Assembly: GCA_003427395.1 (NCBI GenBank)
Contig: BFEA01000027.1
Location: forward strand, 3,331,573 to 3,356,785
DNA: 25,213 nucleotides
Direction: 5' to 3'
Origin: Chara braunii
Taxonomy: Eukaryota; Streptophyta; Charophyceae; Charales; Characeae
Shown: positions 25,168 to 25,213 of the stretch, in pieces
Layout of the letters: the number at the start of each line of letters is the position of its first letter
Position numbering within the stretch: the stretch's first letter is position 1
Translations under genes and position numbers: made by a program
The notes under the pieces: model-generated
What the model was told of the DNA's origin: nothing
Seen by the model: the letters and a program-made list of their open reading frames with translations, nothing else
The model's database searches: none

Positions 25168-25213
<46 letters not shown>
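25168..25213. repeat. (TG)n microsatellite at the window edge
   Basis: Uninterrupted TG units to the last base; the array continues outside the window. By the pattern elsewhere another R1 unit may follow. Confidence 0.9.

Overview
This window looks like repeat-dense nuclear DNA from a plant-lineage eukaryote. I see no operons, ribosome-binding sites or closely packed genes. What I see is microsatellites, tRNA-derived SINE-like heads, small foldback elements, a LINE endonuclease fragment, a decayed Ty3/gypsy element and a truncated U2 snRNA copy. The one intact protein-coding gene encodes an isopentenyl phosphate kinase (IPK) of the land-plant type. The U2 fragment also begins like plant U2. 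The gypsy reading frames remind me of elements in charophyte algae such as Chara, but that is an impression and not a demonstrated assignment.

Layout. Positions 1-2300 are AT-rich and gene-free, apart from a GC-rich palindromic island (1675-1766) and a small foldback (2175-2282). Positions 2500-5700 hold a SINE-like tail, a GAT repeat, a LINE endonuclease remnant (2811-3275), a broken Lys/Glu-rich coiled-coil reading frame (3803-4400) and tRNA-headed SINE-like copies. Positions 5700-8540 hold further SINE-like heads and a purine-rich minisatellite. The IPK gene lies at 8542-9714 on the minus strand. Positions 9944-13400 hold a minisatellite with a 111-bp higher-order unit, a 40-bp oligo(A)-tailed micro-insertion, a SINE-like head doubled by a 183-bp tandem duplication, a 176-bp MITE-like element and several simple repeats. 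Two copies of a dispersed repeat family, called R1 here, lie at 13430-14570, and an 839-bp insertion with an 11-bp target duplication lies at 14953-15791. A heavily decayed chromovirus-like Ty3/gypsy element occupies 16227 to about 21260 or beyond. A 459-bp element with inverted ends follows at 22463-22921 and a tight foldback at 23866-23991. The right end (24187-25213) carries more R1 copies interleaved with GT, GA and AAAG arrays.

How it fits together. IPK is a housekeeping-type isoprenoid enzyme in a sea of transposable-element debris. The other features record retrotransposition: A-tailed insertions with target-site duplications imply past LINE-type machinery, of which the fragment at 2811-3275 may be a relic. 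The clearest single event is the U2 snRNA 5' fragment at 24526-24590. It is flanked by a perfect 15-bp duplication and sits inside an R1 copy, while two other R1 copies in the window keep the uninterrupted site. I found no undescribed defence or metabolic system.
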